From contig JAGVLR010000008.1 in NCBI GenBank assembly GCA_020054175.1, positions 1 to 5,448 on the forward strand: 5,448 nucleotides of DNA, given 5' to 3'. The position numbers were made by a program, and so were the translations under genes. The notes under the pieces are model-generated. The model saw nothing but the letters and a program-made list of their open reading frames with translations, ran no database searches and was not told where the DNA came from. Origin of the DNA: Candidatus Dadabacteria bacterium. GTDB taxonomy: Bacteria > Desulfobacterota_D > UBA1144 > Nemesobacterales > UBA2774. Positions 4,782-5,448 of this stretch are shown here, piece by piece (the first letter of the stretch is position 1; each line of letters starts with the position of its first letter).

Positions 4782-5083
4782 TGCCTAGAGGGAAATATAA
4801 GTCTAAGGTCGGCACTGTTATCAGCGACAAGATGGACAAGACGGTCGTCGTCGACGTGATACAGATAAAGAAGGACCCAAGGTATAAAAAGGCGGTAAAA
4901 AGGAATACCAAGTTCAAGGCCCACGACGAGAACGAGCAGTGCAAGGTCGGGGACAAGGTGCTCATAATCGAAACCAGGCCCGTCAGCAAGACAAAGAGGT
5001 GGAGGGTCAGCAGGATTATTGAGCACGGTATACAGATTGATATAGAGCATGAGGCCGATCCGGCAGGGGGTGAGCAGCGGTGA
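4781..5083 (+). CDS. rpsQ: 30S ribosomal protein S17
   Basis: S17 is an OB-fold primary binder of 16S rRNA in the 30S body. The protein is 100 residues against 84 in E. coli. The core is standard: KSKVGTVISDKMDKTVVV at 7-24, DPRYKKAVKRNTKFKAHDE at 32-50, CKVGDKVLIIETRPVSKTKR at 54-73, and WRVSRIIE at 74-81. The last 19 residues, about 82-100, form an acidic, polar tail beyond the E. coli end, and this tail also carries the rplN ribosome binding site. The ATG 4781 shares one base with the rpmC stop (TAATG). AGGAG at 4766-4770 lies 10 nt upstream. Confidence 0.98.
   Translation: MPRGKYKSKVGTVISDKMDKTVVVDVIQIKKDPRYKKAVKRNTKFKAHDENEQCKVGDKVLIIETRPVSKTKRWRVSRIIEHGIQIDIEHEADPAGGEQR
5065..5073 (+). 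promoter_or_regulatory. rplN ribosome binding site that decides the start
   Basis: AGGGGGTGA differs from AGGAGGTGA at one base, so a G-U pair with 16S rRNA is possible. It ends 6 nt before GTG 5080 and 12 nt before ATG 5086. The shorter spacing supports GTG 5080. Confidence 0.75.
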
Positions 5084-5448
5084 TAATGTCGTCTACATAT
5101 CTGGATTCAGCTGATAACACCGGTGCAAAGAGGCTTTACTGCATAAAGGTTCTGGGCGGCACGCGGAGGAAGTACGCAAGGCTCGGCGATGTGGTAGTCG
5201 TTTCCGTGAAGGAAGCCATACCGAGCTCGAAGGTGGATAAGGGGACGGTGCACAGGGCTGTTATCGTCCGCACCAGGAAAGAGCAGAGAAGGGTGGACGG
5301 CTCTTACGTAAGGTTCGACAACAACGCTGCAGTTCTCATAAATAAGGATAACGAGCCGGTAGGAACGCGCGTATTCGGACCGATAGCGAGGGAACTCAGG
5401 ACGAAAGGGTTTATGAAAATTATTTCCCTGGCCCCAGAGGTGGTGTGA
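5080..5448 (+). CDS. rplN: 50S ribosomal protein L14
   Basis: L14 sits on the intersubunit face of the 50S subunit, forms bridges to 16S rRNA, and is the docking site of the silencing factor RsfS in many bacteria. The protein is 122 residues, matching the family's 122-123. Signatures: ADNTGAK at 11-17, IKVLGGTRRKYARLGDVVVVSVKEA at about 22-46, GTVHRAVIVRT near 55-65, RRVDGSYVRFDNNAAVLIN near 70-88, EPVGTRVFGPIARELR near 92-107, and FMKIISLAPEVV at the end. The GTG start 5080 puts ADNTG in exact register with the standard MIQ...ADNSG N-terminus; ATG 5086 would lose two residues. The opening MIMSSTYLDS is divergent: Met3 replaces the near-invariant Gln, and residue 10 is Ser rather than Val. 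GTG overlaps the rpsQ TGA (GTGA). The stop is the last three bases of the window. Confidence 0.97.
   Translation: MIMSSTYLDSADNTGAKRLYCIKVLGGTRRKYARLGDVVVVSVKEAIPSSKVDKGTVHRAVIVRTRKEQRRVDGSYVRFDNNAAVLINKDNEPVGTRVFGPIARELRTKGFMKIISLAPEVV

Noticed and set aside
440..5088. The octamer TGATAATG occurs at both the rpsJ/rplC (440-447) and rpsQ/rplN (5081-5088) junctions, considered as a shared coupling signal.
   Set aside because: The start used differs in the two cases (internal ATG 445 versus overlapping GTG 5080). Two copies of a stop-plus-start string at gene junctions are expected by chance.
1..5448. Search for tRNA genes, insertion sequences, CRISPR repeats, toxin-antitoxin genes or other accessory cargo.
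   Set aside because: Coding sequence of conserved ribosomal genes fills all but about 60 nt. No inverted-repeat ends, direct repeat arrays or foreign genes are visible.

Overview
This window is a stretch of the bacterial S10-type ribosomal protein operon. Twelve complete ribosomal protein genes follow the last 32 codons of an elongation factor Tu gene. All are on the plus strand, in the canonical order (tuf)-rpsJ-rplC-rplD-rplW-rplB-rpsS-rplV-rpsC-rplP-rpmC-rpsQ-rplN. The tuf-rpsJ junction is the common str/S10 cluster arrangement. The window ends exactly at the rplN stop; rplX and rplE would be expected next, but they lie outside.

The gene set, gene order, Shine-Dalgarno sequences and bacterial-type proteins (S10, L3, L4, L23, L2, S19, L22, S3, L16, L29, S17, L14) show a bacterial genome. 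Base composition is moderate, slightly above half GC by eye. Codon choice favours AGG for Arg and ATA for Ile, unlike highly expressed genes of E. coli. I cannot place the phylum from sequence alone. The style would fit an uncultured Desulfobacterota- or Dadabacteria-like lineage, but this is a weak guess.

Layout: 1-99 is the tuf 3' end; 100-121 is a 22-nt gap holding only the rpsJ ribosome binding site; 122-5448 is continuous coding sequence. Junctions range from a 14-nt overlap (rplC/rplD) to a 14-nt gap (rpsS/rplV). Three pairs overlap by 4 nt or share the stop/start bases (rplD/rplW, rplP/rpmC, rpsQ/rplN), and rpmC/rpsQ share one base. This points to one polycistronic mRNA with translational coupling. 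I see no internal promoter, terminator, leader, RNA gene, mobile element, repeat array or CRISPR.

The proteins build both subunits: S10, S19 and S3 in the 30S head; S17 in the 30S body; L2, L3, L14 and L16 around the peptidyl transferase and intersubunit face; L4 and L22 at the tunnel constriction; L23 and L29 at the tunnel exit. Several start codons need curation: rplC at ATG 445, rpsC at TTG 3487, rplD at GTG 1079, rplW at TTG 1699, rplN at GTG 5080.

The window does not contain a previously undescribed system. Its points of interest are local: unusual residues in the tunnel loops of L4 and L22, frequent non-ATG starts with good ribosome binding sites, the missing S10 leader, and the AGG/ATA codon bias.
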